46,375 bases of DNA from NCBI GenBank assembly GCA_017858735.1, contig JAFMBH010000022.1:1-46375 (forward strand), written 5' to 3'. How positions within the stretch are numbered: the first letter of the stretch is position 1; each line of letters begins with the position of its first letter. Source of the DNA: Bacteroidota bacterium (GTDB lineage Bacteria > Bacteroidota > Bacteroidia > Chitinophagales > Saprospiraceae). Below, one piece after another: positions 34,598 to 42,876 of the stretch. A program made the position numbers and the translations under genes. The notes under the pieces are model-generated. The model searched no databases, had not been told where the DNA came from, and saw nothing but the letters and a program-made list of their open reading frames with translations.

Positions 34598-35599
34598 TCA
34601 AATTAACTTCCGGACACGCATCTGTTCAATTCGTCTGCTCGATGCAGCCGTGATTTCAAAATTAAATCCCATGATTTCCAAATGAATGTTCTTTGCTGGC
34701 AATTCTCCATATTGTGACAAAATAAGTCCCGCAATAGAGTCCGCTTCGCTGTTTAAATCATCAAAATGATTAGATTCAATTTTCATTATACTACAGAAAT
34801 CCTGAATGAGCGTTTTTCCTTCAAACATATAACTTCCATCTTCCATTATTTGGTACACAATGTCTGGTTCATCATCAAATTCATCCTGAATTTCACCAAA
34901 AATTTCTTCCAGAACATCTTCCATCGTTATTAAGCCAGCTGTACCACCATATTCATCTACCACAATGGCCAGATGTTGTCTCTTTGATTGGAACGCGCCA
35001 AGAACCTGATCTATTTTTTTTGCCTCGGGTACATATAAGACAGGGGTTCTGATAAGTTTTTGCCATGCGTAGTCTTCGTTTTTTTCATGCTCTAATCCTA
35101 TCAAATCCTTAACATGTAATAAACCAGTGACGCTGTCCAGATCGTTTTCATACACGGGAATCCGGGAATAACCTGATTCGCGAATAATCTCCAGGAGTTG
35201 TTGATAATCAGTCGATGTGCTGACAGAAATAATACTGACTCTGGCTTGCATAATTTGACGAACCTGAACTTCTCCAAGCTTATCAATTTTAGCCACCATT
35301 TCCTTTCTTATCTTTAAATGGTGAGATGAACGACCCTCATTTTCTGGATCATTACTTACGGTAGAGACCTGTTTAATCTGTTTTATTTCAACTTTTAAGC
35401 CCAGAAACTGCCTGATGAACATTAGCGCAAGCACAATGATAACAAAAATGAATACAATGCCAATGAAAATGGAAGGAGCATCAATAACTAAAAAAACAGG
35501 GAAAAAGACCTTTTTGTGAAGGTTGTTTTGCGCAGTCAAGCCGCTTAGCGGCCAATGTTTACAATAGGGACTATCCCCAGAAGGAGGCTCGGTATCCAA
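34598..35599 (-). CDS. gldE: GldE-like CBS-domain protein, apparently lacking most of DUF21
   Basis: A 333-residue protein of the GldE/CorC (CNNM-like) group. The start MDTEPPSGDSP is the usual GldE start. After one or two hydrophobic segments (FFPVFLVI, IFIGIVFIFVIIVLALMFI) the chain goes straight to the linker and the CBS pair (GEVQVRQIMQARVSIISV, GYSRIPVYENDL, VDEYGGTAGLITMEDVLEEI) and then the CorC C-terminal domain (SMIKIES-like, IMGFNFEITAAS). The usual DUF21 membrane domain (about 150 residues) is not recognisable, and the protein is about 100 residues shorter than the roughly 430 I expect. No frameshifted remainder is visible in 35600-35707. Genetic context (ssb above, gldD below) supports the name. 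Confidence 0.85.
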   Translation of the reverse strand: MDTEPPSGDSPYCKHWPLSGLTAQNNLHKKVFFPVFLVIDAPSIFIGIVFIFVIIVLALMFIRQFLGLKVEIKQIKQVSTVSNDPENEGRSSHHLKIRKEMVAKIDKLGEVQVRQIMQARVSIISVSTSTDYQQLLEIIRESGYSRIPVYENDLDSVTGLLHVKDLIGLEHEKNEDYAWQKLIRTPVLYVPEAKKIDQVLGAFQSKRQHLAIVVDEYGGTAGLITMEDVLEEIFGEIQDEFDDEPDIVYQIMEDGSYMFEGKTLIQDFCSIMKIESNHFDDLNSEADSIAGLILSQYGELPAKNIHLEIMGFNFEITAASSRRIEQMRVRKLI

Positions 35600-35707
35600 A
35601 ATGAATGGTATTTATTCGGAAATATTATTAACTCGTAAAATTAATTAAATTTTCCTTAGTTTTTTCGCTATTATTCCCAAAAAAATAACCGTAAGTCAAT
35701 GTTAATC

Positions 35708-36130
35708 TTAAAAAGGTAAATTCTCCCCTTCCTCAGTTACATTTTCCGACGACTTTTGAGGGACCGCTGCGGCTGAACTGGCAGGTGCCTGAATGTCGCT
35801 ACCTGGACTTCTTCTCTCCAAAACCTTAAACATAGTACCCACTACTTCTGTCGTTTTTCGGGTTTTGTTTTCTGCATCTTGCCAGGTTCTGTGTGTAAGC
35901 TTTCCTTCCAGGAATATAGTGCTTCCTTTCTTTAAATACTTCACCGCATTATCCGCCTGGTTGCGCCATAAAACAATGTCATGCCATTCTGTGGTTTCCT
36001 GCCAGTTTCCTTCCTTGTCCTGGTACTTTTCACTGGTGGCAATAGAGAAATTTACCCGGTTGCTTCCATTGTCTAAGGTTCGTTGTTCTGGATCTTTACC
36101 TAAATTTCCAATAAGCGTTACTCTGTTCAT
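35708..36130 (-). CDS. ssb: Single-stranded DNA-binding protein
   Basis: A 140-residue SSB with an OB fold (MNRVTLIGNLGKDPEQRT, VNFSIATSEKYQDKEGNWQE, WHDIVLWRNQADNAVKYLKK, FLEGKLTHRTWQD). A linker rich in Ala, Ser and Pro follows, and the tail is GENLPF, which replaces the usual DDDIPF partner-binding end but keeps the acidic-hydrophobic-Pro-Phe pattern. It protects ssDNA and recruits repair proteins such as RecA mediators. It lies 135 bp below mutY and 108 bp above gldE. This order is common in Bacteroidota. Confidence 0.96.
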   Translation of the reverse strand: MNRVTLIGNLGKDPEQRTLDNGSNRVNFSIATSEKYQDKEGNWQETTEWHDIVLWRNQADNAVKYLKKGSTIFLEGKLTHRTWQDAENKTRKTTEVVGTMFKVLERRSPGSDIQAPASSAAAVPQKSSENVTEEGENLPF

Positions 36131-36265
36131 AACATTTGATTGTGATGGTTAATAGACACAATGTAGGTCTCTTTTTTTAATTTGCATCGGACATTAAATA
36201 TAATTTTTCGACCTGTTTAAAACGTGTTTTATCTGTTTAACTAAACTTAAAATATTAATATACAA

Positions 36266-37339
36266 TTATTTATATTCAAATAATGCTGTATTATTAACTA
36301 TAAACTGACGTAGAAATTTTGGAAAGGCAAAATCGTTTAGGTTCGTTAAAGGCACTATTTCAAGATTATCTCCTGCTAATTCTTCTTCCATCCCCGCTAA
36401 AGTTACTTGATGGAAAAATAAATGGATTCTTTGATGTGTTAATAATTGCTGATCTTTATAGCTTAACATTTGTACTTCATTTTCAAGGAAAGTGTGTCCC
36501 CCAATCTGAATTCCCTCCAATGGAAATTCCCAGCGCTCGTCCCTTGTTTCGATGAATGGTAAGGTGTATAATCCTCTCCAGATATCTTTTTCTTTTCTGT
36601 GGGACAAAAATAAATATTCTCCTGCCTTAACAAGAAACAAATGGAAATATCTGTTTCTTAAGGGTTTTTTGATTTTTTTAAAGGGGAAATCTCGCTGAGT
36701 ATCTGTTAAATAGGAGGTACAATGATCGGCAAAAACACATTGGTTACACAATGGGGAGGCCGGTAAACAAACCGTTGCACCAAAATCCATGATAGCCTGA
36801 TTAAAACCAGCTGGATTTTCCTTGTCCAGCAGTTTATCCACAATATCTTGTATCATTTTTCTACCCCTTGATGCAGTGATGTCTGCTGTGACAGAAAAAA
36901 TACGGGAAATTACTCTATGCACATTTCCGTCTAACACAGCGCAGGGAAGCGAAAATGCGAAGGAGGCTATGGCAGCCGCAGCATAAGGGCCGACTCCTTT
37001 AAGTTTTATAATTTCTTCGTACCGTTCAGGGAAAACGCCGTTAAGTTCATTAACGATGTACCTTGCGCTCCAATGCAGATTTCTTGCACGGCTGTAATAA
37101 CCAAGTCCTTCCCAACATTTGAGTACCTCAGCTTCTGAGGCCTCAGCTAAAACAAAAACATCGGGGAAGGTTTCTAAAAATCTGGTGTAGTATGGCAAAC
37201 CTTGTAAAACTCTGGTTTGCTGAAGAATTATTTCAGATATCCATATTTTATATGGGTCTTTCTCGTTTACCCAAGGAAGGGGTCTTTCAAGTTGAAGATG
37301 CCATTCCTTGAGTAATTCCTGAAATAATTTAGGTAGCAC
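36266..37339 (-). CDS. mutY: Adenine DNA glycosylase
   Basis: A 357-residue MutY that removes adenine opposite 8-oxoguanine. The catalytic Glu is in SEIILQQTRV, the helix-hairpin-helix in LKGVGPYAAAAIASFAF and the catalytic Asp in AVLDGNVHRV. The iron-sulfur cluster cysteines follow the exact C-x6-C-x2-C-x5-C spacing in CLPASPLCNQCVFADHC. A NUDIX-like C-terminal domain (about 225-350), which recognises oxoG, completes it. The gene starts at a GTG that directly follows the sigma-factor stop (TAA-GTG), so it is probably translationally coupled. Length normal. Confidence 0.96.
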   Translation of the reverse strand: MLPKLFQELLKEWHLQLERPLPWVNEKDPYKIWISEIILQQTRVLQGLPYYTRFLETFPDVFVLAEASEAEVLKCWEGLGYYSRARNLHWSARYIVNELNGVFPERYEEIIKLKGVGPYAAAAIASFAFSLPCAVLDGNVHRVISRIFSVTADITASRGRKMIQDIVDKLLDKENPAGFNQAIMDFGATVCLPASPLCNQCVFADHCTSYLTDTQRDFPFKKIKKPLRNRYFHLFLVKAGEYLFLSHRKEKDIWRGLYTLPFIETRDERWEFPLEGIQIGGHTFLENEVQMLSYKDQQLLTHQRIHLFFHQVTLAGMEEELAGDNLEIVPLTNLNDFAFPKFLRQFIVNNTALFEYK

Positions 37340-37870
37340 TTAGGCCTCTGCAGAGAAATGAATATCGCTGTATCTGTTGCCTAATTTATCTTTAAGTTCT
37401 TTTCTGGCAAAGAAAATTCTGCTCTTAACCGTACCAAGAGGTAAATCGAGTTGATCGGCTATCTCCTGATATTTGAAGCCCTGGTAATGCATCATGAAGG
37501 GAACTTTAATACTATCGTCCAGGGATTCGATTAGCCCGGAAAGTTCATCTAAAATCATGTTTGATTCAGCTTCGTTATTTATAGCCGCTCCACCTGTGTT
37601 TATGTAATACAGATTCTCAGTATCGTCAATGATGGTGTTCGCCTTGCTTTTCTTACGGTAATTATTTATAAAAATATTTTTCATTATTGTAAATAACCAT
37701 GCCTTTAGATTAGTGTCCGGACGGAATTTATCTATGTTAGTCATGGCACGGAAAGCAGTCTCCTGAAATAAATCTTTTGATTCCTCCGTGTTTTTAGTCA
37801 GATTATAAGCAAATGCATTTAACACTGAACTCATTTGATGGAAACGATTATAAAATTCTAGCTGAGACAT
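37340..37870 (-). CDS. ECF-type RNA polymerase sigma factor
   Basis: A 176-residue sigma-70 ECF protein. Region 2 (about 20-80) reads NTEESKDLFQETAFRAM and NLKAWLFTIMKNIFINNYRK. Region 4 (about 120-170) reads QGFKYQEIADQLDLPLGTVKSRIFFARKEL. It has no adjacent anti-sigma factor gene. A strong Bacteroidota-type promoter (TTG-N20-TAGATTTG) lies about 55-80 bp above the ATG. It seems to lead the transcript with mutY, whose GTG start abuts its stop. Such stand-alone ECF factors next to mutY are not tied to a known signal that I can name. Confidence 0.92.
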   Translation of the reverse strand: MSQLEFYNRFHQMSSVLNAFAYNLTKNTEESKDLFQETAFRAMTNIDKFRPDTNLKAWLFTIMKNIFINNYRKKSKANTIIDDTENLYYINTGGAAINNEAESNMILDELSGLIESLDDSIKVPFMMHYQGFKYQEIADQLDLPLGTVKSRIFFARKELKDKLGNRYSDIHFSAEA

Positions 37871-37917
37871 AAAATTGTTTTTGAATGAGATTAAACAAAA
37901 TAACCTTTTTGTTGAAC

Positions 37918-37948
37918 CAAATCTACGGATTAGTTAAACAAAATACAA
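37918..37948 (-). promoter_or_regulatory. Promoter of the sigma factor-mutY transcript
   Basis: On the minus strand TTG (37948-37946) is followed after 20 bp by TAGATTTG (37925-37918), an exact fit to the Bacteroidota consensus. It lies 48 bp above the sigma-factor ATG. The rest of the 246-bp gap to lptF/G (37871-38116) is AT-rich, with a terminator at 38083-38108. Confidence 0.6.
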
Positions 37949-38082
37949 GAAATAGGACAACAAATTTTCGGATAATTCCAAAATATTGAGTTGTATTTTT
38001 ATAAACTGTTGATTATTAGTAATATAATAACAAAATTTATTTTATTATTCATTCAAAAAAAATTGAAAGTTGATTAAAAATA

Positions 38083-38108
38083 TTTCTCTTTTCATACTAA
38101 AAGAGAAA
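38083..38108 (-). terminator. Intrinsic terminator of the accA-lptF/G operon
   Basis: TTTCTCTTTT (38083-38092) and AAAAGAGAAA (38099-38108) are perfect 10-bp arms with a 6-nt loop. On the minus strand the stem is followed by TATTTTTAATC, a T-run. It begins 9 bp after the last gene's stop. This ends the nine-gene operon. Confidence 0.75.
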
Positions 38109-38116
38109 AACAAAGG

Positions 38117-39208
38117 CTATTTCTGCGCTTTGTGCACAGCGATAAGAGCCATAGTAAGGAAAATAAGATTGGGAATCCAGGCGGCCAGAAGGGCAGGTAA
38201 ATTATTGCCCATAGCAAATACCTTAACGAATTTTGAAAAAAGGATATAAACTGCGCCAATGCCGATACCCATAGCCAGGTGAAGCCCAATACCACCGCGT
38301 ACTTTTCTGGCGGCAAGGCTGACCCCAATAAGTGTTAGTATTAAAATGGTGAATGGTTCTGCATTTCTTCGGTTCCATTCTAAGGTATATTTTCTAATAT
38401 TCCCCGCACCCCGTTCTCGTTGAAGGGCAATAAAGCGAAGTAATTCCGGGGACGTCATCATATTTTGCTGTCCTGAAAAATCTACGAAATCATCGGGAGA
38501 AAGATTTAAGGTGGTATCAATAAACTCGGTATTTGAAAACTGAAAGGATTCCTTCAGGTCATCAAAATGGCGTATTTGATATTCCGTGAGCCTCCATTTT
38601 CCCGTTTTAAGCTGGTAAGCAGCATTATTTGCCTTAAGTAGCTTCACTAATTGTTGTCCTTCGTATTGTTCAATTCTGAAATCGCGCGCGGTACTGTCCG
38701 GTTTTCTGTAATATCCGATATACACTTTTGTTTGTGGGGCAATAAATAAGTGAACGTCTCTTGTCTTACCCTTATCTTCGTTTTTATCAATGTACTTATA
38801 GGTGATTCTCATCAAATGTTGCTGCCCCCAGGGAAGTATAAAATGACCACCTACCCAATGTATGAGGGTGAGTAATCCCGCGGCGTACAGGTAAGGTCTG
38901 AGTAATCGGTTAAAGGGAATGCCCGCGCTTAACATGGCCATTATTTCCGAATTTCCGGCCAACCTGGAGGTGAAAAATATAACGGCAATGAGCGTGAAAA
39001 GCGGCCATAACATGCCACTTATAAAGAGCATGAAACTAGGGAAATATTCTAAGAGTATTTCCCGTCTGGTGATTGGCTCCTCTAAAAATATCTGAATTTT
39101 TTCGCTAAAATCTATGATTACCGAGATCATCAAAATGATGAGGAGGGTAAAAAGAAAAGTGGATAAAAATTTCTTAAAAATATATCGATCTAGCAGGTTG
39201 AATGACAT
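38117..39208 (-). CDS. LptF/LptG-family lipopolysaccharide export permease
   Basis: A 363-residue YjgP/YjgQ-family inner-membrane protein. Three N-terminal transmembrane segments start with LDRYIFKKFLSTFLFTLLII. A periplasmic beta-jellyroll region (about 130-260, IYGYYRKPDS-like segment) follows. Three further transmembrane segments end with WIPNLIFLTMALIAV. The ABC partner LptB is not in this window. LptF/G move LPS from the inner membrane to the periplasmic bridge. It is the last gene before the terminator and follows tgt by 14 bp. Confidence 0.9.
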   Translation of the reverse strand: MSFNLLDRYIFKKFLSTFLFTLLIILMISVIIDFSEKIQIFLEEPITRREILLEYFPSFMLFISGMLWPLFTLIAVIFFTSRLAGNSEIMAMLSAGIPFNRLLRPYLYAAGLLTLIHWVGGHFILPWGQQHLMRITYKYIDKNEDKGKTRDVHLFIAPQTKVYIGYYRKPDSTARDFRIEQYEGQQLVKLLKANNAAYQLKTGKWRLTEYQIRHFDDLKESFQFSNTEFIDTTLNLSPDDFVDFSGQQNMMTSPELLRFIALQRERGAGNIRKYTLEWNRRNAEPFTILILTLIGVSLAARKVRGGIGLHLAMGIGIGAVYILFSKFVKVFAMGNNLPALLAAWIPNLIFLTMALIAVHKAQK

Positions 39209-39222
39209 ATAACATTACTTTA

Positions 39223-40356
39223 CTAAAGTCGAAAATCTAAGGATGGAATAAGGCTGTTTTTCCAGGTAGAGAATGTTCCTTTTTCAATCTGTACTCTTGC
39301 TTCGGCCATTAAAGATAAGTAAAAACTTAAATTGTGCAGGGTAGCAATTTGCATGGCGGTTATTTCATTGGCTTTAAATAAATGCCGCAAATAGGCCTTG
39401 GTATAAATCTGACTTGTTTTTGCATTGCTGGTCGGGTCTATGGGGTCAAAATTATCTTTCCATTTAGCATTATTTATGTTTATCACCCCGTTCCAGGTGT
39501 AAAGTAAACCATGCCGGGCATTTCTGCTGGGTAAAACACAGTCAAACATGTCAATGCCTAAAGCAATACCTTCCAGCAGATTCACTGGCGTGCCCACTCC
39601 CATTAAATACCTGGGTTTTTCAATAGGTAATATTTCACAGACGCTGGCGGTAGTTTCATACATTTTTTCCGCTGGTTCGCCCACTGAAAGACCGCCTATG
39701 GCATTTCCCGCGCGGTCCAGATCTCTTATGGTTTCCGCAGACTCTTTTCTTAAGTCGGCATAAGTAGATCCTTGGACAATGGGGAATAACGTTTGTTGAT
39801 AGCCATATAAACCCTCTGTTTCGTCAAATCGGGTGCAACACCTTTTTAGCCATCTATGGGTTAAATCCATCGATTTTTTAGCATAATCATAATCACAAGG
39901 GTAAGGAGGACATTCGTCAAATGCCATGATAATATCTGCCCCAATGATTCGCTGTATGTCCATCACTTTTTCTGGCGTAAACACGTGGGTACTGCCATCT
40001 ATATGAGATTGGAAAATGACACCTTCTTCTTTTATTTTTCGTTGAGAAGCTAAAGAATATACCTGATATCCACCACTATCGGTCAATAATGGGGCGTCCC
40101 AATGCATGAATTTATGCAATCCACCTGCCGCAGATAATATATCTGTTCCCGGTCTTAAATATAAATGATAGGTATTTCCAAGTATAATTTTTGCCGCAAT
40201 GGGATCTATTAATTCATGCTGATGAATGGCTTTCACACTGCCCAATGTACCTACGGGCATAAAAATAGGCGTGGGAATATTTCCGTGTGCCGTCGTTATC
40301 TGGCCCGTTCTGGCAGATGTATGCTCATCTTTTTTTAAAATGGTAAAGTCAAACAA
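39223..40356 (-). CDS. tgt: tRNA-guanine transglycosylase (Tgt), zinc cysteines replaced
   Basis: A 377-residue Tgt that exchanges guanine-34 of certain tRNAs for a queuosine precursor. It has FMPVGTLGSVKAI, the catalytic Asp in LLTDSGGYQVYSL and the second in GIDMFDCVLPSRNARHG, and IGGLSVGEP. The zinc site normally reads DPxCxCxxCxxYSxAYLxHL. Here it reads DPTSNAKTSQIYTKAYLRHL: all three Cys are Ser, Ala and Ser, and only the His remains. I recall similar loss in other Bacteroidota, so it may be a lineage trait. The TTG at 40356 gives MFDFTILKKDEHTSARTG, matching the family N-terminus, and leaves 19 bp after rodA. The TTG at 40401 would overlap rodA by 26 bp. Confidence 0.93.
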   Translation of the reverse strand: MFDFTILKKDEHTSARTGQITTAHGNIPTPIFMPVGTLGSVKAIHQHELIDPIAAKIILGNTYHLYLRPGTDILSAAGGLHKFMHWDAPLLTDSGGYQVYSLASQRKIKEEGVIFQSHIDGSTHVFTPEKVMDIQRIIGADIIMAFDECPPYPCDYDYAKKSMDLTHRWLKRCCTRFDETEGLYGYQQTLFPIVQGSTYADLRKESAETIRDLDRAGNAIGGLSVGEPAEKMYETTASVCEILPIEKPRYLMGVGTPVNLLEGIALGIDMFDCVLPSRNARHGLLYTWNGVININNAKWKDNFDPIDPTSNAKTSQIYTKAYLRHLFKANEITAMQIATLHNLSFYLSLMAEARVQIEKGTFSTWKNSLIPSLDFRL

Positions 40357-40375
40357 GGGTCGTATAATTATCTGG

Positions 40376-41773
40376 TTATATTTGATATCTGTGGCTATCA
40401 AATTTTAATAAAACGCCAATTAAAAGAGTGAATCCTAATAAGGATGAGCCTCCCTTACTCAATAATGGAAGCGGAATGCCTATGATTGGCATGATGCCCA
40501 TGGTCATACCAATATTCACAAAAAAGTGGACGAAAATAATCCCCACAACACTGTAGGCATAGATTCTTGAAAAATTTGAGCGTTGACGTTCAGCAAGGAC
40601 GATAATCCGATACATGAGAAGCATGAAAATCAAGATAGTAGCAGCGCTACCTATAAATCCGTGCTCTTCCCCGATGGTACAGAAAATGAAATCTGTCGCC
40701 TGTTCCGGAACGTAATTTAATCGCGTAATCTCCCCATTTAAAAATCCTTTTCCCTCAATTCCTCCGGAACTAATGGCTAGTTTAGATTGCAATACATTAT
40801 ATAAAGCTCCCCGTGGATCACATTTTGATGGTTGTAACCAAACGTTTATTCTTTCTTGCTGGTGCGGACGAAGTATATTGTTAAAGCCATAATTTGCTGT
40901 AAATGCAATGCCTACGCCAATAGCTAACACAATAACTACGAAGGATATGGTTTTAAAATTATTTTTTAATCCATAAGCTATACCTAAAGCGCCAGCAGCT
41001 AATCCGTTAGCAATTAATGTGATGGTATAAAATTCTTCGCGCACCAGAATATAAGAAGCAATAGCCCAGAATAAAACGCCTGCCCGCCAGTTTATAGCGT
41101 TTCCAATACCTCCGGTTAGAAAATACAGGATGCAAACCAATAAGCCTATAGTGATAATTACCGGCGGAACTACTAAGCCCAATATGACTAAGGTAATCAG
41201 ATATATTCCTGTTAAATAATAATTTACTGACAATCCTTCACGATATAGGACAAAAGTAAAGGAGAGAAAAACTAACGCTGAACCTGCGTCGGGCTGCATT
41301 AAAACCAATATAACTGGCATAAAAAAGATGGCAAAGGCAGTGATTTGAGTTTTTACGTCTTTTAAATTCAGGTTATAGGTTCCCAAAAAGGAGGAAACAG
41401 CCAGTGCCGTGCCAAATTTGGCCAATTCTGAGGGTTGTATCGAAAATCCTCCAAAGGAATACCACGAGGTTGCTCCCTTAATTTCTGTGCCAAATATAAG
41501 TACTCCAACGAGCAGTAAAAGAGTAAATGCGTAAATGAAATAGGCAAAAGTTTGCCACGATTTCCAATCAATGAGAAATATAACCAAAAATAAAATCATG
41601 GCTATGGCCACCCATATCATTTGTTTACCAGCACTGCTATTTAATAAACCAACTCTTTCAATCTCCCGCTGACTGACAGAAAAAACCATGAGAACACCCA
41701 ACGCAATAAGGGATAAATAAAGCGAAAATATGACTAAATCGAAACTTCGCTGATCTCCACGGCTTCTTAACAT
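40376..41773 (-). CDS. rodA: Rod shape-determining protein RodA
   Basis: A 465-residue SEDS-family peptidoglycan glycosyltransferase that works with a class B PBP in the elongasome. It has about ten transmembrane helices starting at FDLVIFSLYLSLIALGVLMV, the family motif SWYSFGGFSIQPSELAKF, LMQPDAGSALVFLSF with the catalytic Asp, and late GEEHGFIGSAATILIFM and GIPLPLLSKGGSSLLG. The length is above the usual 370-430 because of extra membrane segments around residues 200-280. PBP2, mreC and mreD are not in this window. It follows the SPOR-like gene by 21 bp and precedes tgt by 19 bp. Confidence 0.93.
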   Translation of the reverse strand: MLRSRGDQRSFDLVIFSLYLSLIALGVLMVFSVSQREIERVGLLNSSAGKQMIWVAIAMILFLVIFLIDWKSWQTFAYFIYAFTLLLLVGVLIFGTEIKGATSWYSFGGFSIQPSELAKFGTALAVSSFLGTYNLNLKDVKTQITAFAIFFMPVILVLMQPDAGSALVFLSFTFVLYREGLSVNYYLTGIYLITLVILGLVVPPVIITIGLLVCILYFLTGGIGNAINWRAGVLFWAIASYILVREEFYTITLIANGLAAGALGIAYGLKNNFKTISFVVIVLAIGVGIAFTANYGFNNILRPHQQERINVWLQPSKCDPRGALYNVLQSKLAISSGGIEGKGFLNGEITRLNYVPEQATDFIFCTIGEEHGFIGSAATILIFMLLMYRIIVLAERQRSNFSRIYAYSVVGIIFVHFFVNIGMTMGIMPIIGIPLPLLSKGGSSLLGFTLLIGVLLKFDSHRYQI

Positions 41774-41794
41774 GTTTGCAATGACGTTGGGTGA

Positions 41795-42202
41795 TTAAAA
41801 CTTTGTCGCTAATACCATATCCAAGGTAAGCTTATTGTCTATTATTTCCATGGCGCCAGGATACGTTTTCCTGAAGAAATATTTTGTCAAAATAGCTTCT
41901 TTTTTATCAAAAAAGGCACCTACTCTTAAATGGTAATAGGGCCTGTTATGCATAACTTGAAGGGGAATATCCGGATAGCTTTGTTGGAATTTATTCTTCG
42001 TATTTTCTAAAGCAAGCCGATCAGTGGTCGCTATTATCTGAATTCTCCACCCATTTATATAGTCAGATTGCTTATTTGAAAGGGCATAACTTTTTATAAG
42101 GGCAGAAACCTCTTCGCTTTCTATGATTACCTGACCTTGTAAACTAAAACTGCCCAGGGTCGAATAAAGAAGGACGAACAAAAATATATATCTTAATTTC
42201 AT
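41795..42202 (-). CDS. SPOR-like secreted protein
   Basis: A 135-residue protein with a signal peptide (YIFLFVLLYSTLGSF) and a C-terminal SPOR-like fold at about 50-120: NGWRIQIIATTDRLALENTK, then NRPYYHLRVGAFFDKKEA. SPOR domains bind denuded peptidoglycan, so a link to cell-wall growth beside rodA is sensible. The SPOR match is by pattern, so I am moderately sure. No further domain is present. It is 58 bp below rnhB and 21 bp above rodA within the nine-gene operon. Confidence 0.7.
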   Translation of the reverse strand: MKLRYIFLFVLLYSTLGSFSLQGQVIIESEEVSALIKSYALSNKQSDYINGWRIQIIATTDRLALENTKNKFQQSYPDIPLQVMHNRPYYHLRVGAFFDKKEAILTKYFFRKTYPGAMEIIDNKLTLDMVLATKF

Positions 42203-42260
42203 GTCCAGTTTTTTGCAAATTTACGAAATGTTTTATTAACAGGGTTGACTTAAAAGTAGC

Positions 42261-42869
42261 TCAGCTAAATAAGGTGGCTTCCGTCTCTCCAAACGACCAT
42301 TTGAATGTTTTTCTATGATGTTCCGTCAAACCATTCTCGTGGATAGCCTTTCTGTGATGTAAGGTAGGATAACCCATGTTTTTTTTCCAGTCATATAATG
42401 GAAATGAGGTATGAAGCGCCGTCATATACTCATCTCTATAGGTTTTTGCCAGAATAGATGCCGCTGCAATGGCCGCATATTTTCCATCGCCTCCTACGTG
42501 ACAGGAATGTGTGATATTAGGATAATTTTTGAACCTGTTACCATCAATATGAAGGTGAGTGGGTAAATACTTCAATTGATCAATGGCACGGTGCATTGCT
42601 AAAAATGAGGCGTTTAAGATATTAATCTGATCAATTTCGTCGGCCGACACTATACCAATTGCCCAGGAAATAGCCTCCTGCTCGATAAAAGAACGGCACT
42701 TTTCTCTTTGTTTTTGGGACAATTTTTTTGAATCATCAAGATGGGGAATAACAGTATCAGAAGATAAAATGACGGCTGCCGCAAAAACAGGGCCAGCTAA
42801 ACAACCTCGTCCCGCCTCGTCACACCCTGCCTCCTGTTCGTTGGTGTAAAGCAAATGATGATTGGCCAT
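42261..42869 (-). CDS. rnhB: Ribonuclease HII
   Basis: A 202-residue RNase HII, which cuts the RNA strand of RNA-DNA hybrids and removes single ribonucleotides. The acidic cluster [20 protein letters not shown] gives the first Asp-Glu pair. A further Asp is in [10 protein letters not shown]. The conserved Asp and [15 protein letters not shown] segment completes the active site. Length is normal. It lies 7 bp downstream of the TrpF-like gene, so it is very likely co-transcribed with it. Confidence 0.96.
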   Translation of the reverse strand: MANHHLLYTNEQEAGCDEAGRGCLAGPVFAAAVILSSDTVIPHLDDSKKLSQKQREKCRSFIEQEAISWAIGIVSADEIDQINILNASFLAMHRAIDQLKYLPTHLHIDGNRFKNYPNITHSCHVGGDGKYAAIAAASILAKTYRDEYMTALHTSFPLYDWKKNMGYPTLHHRKAIHENGLTEHHRKTFKWSFGETEATLFS

Positions 42870-42876
42870 GGTAGAA

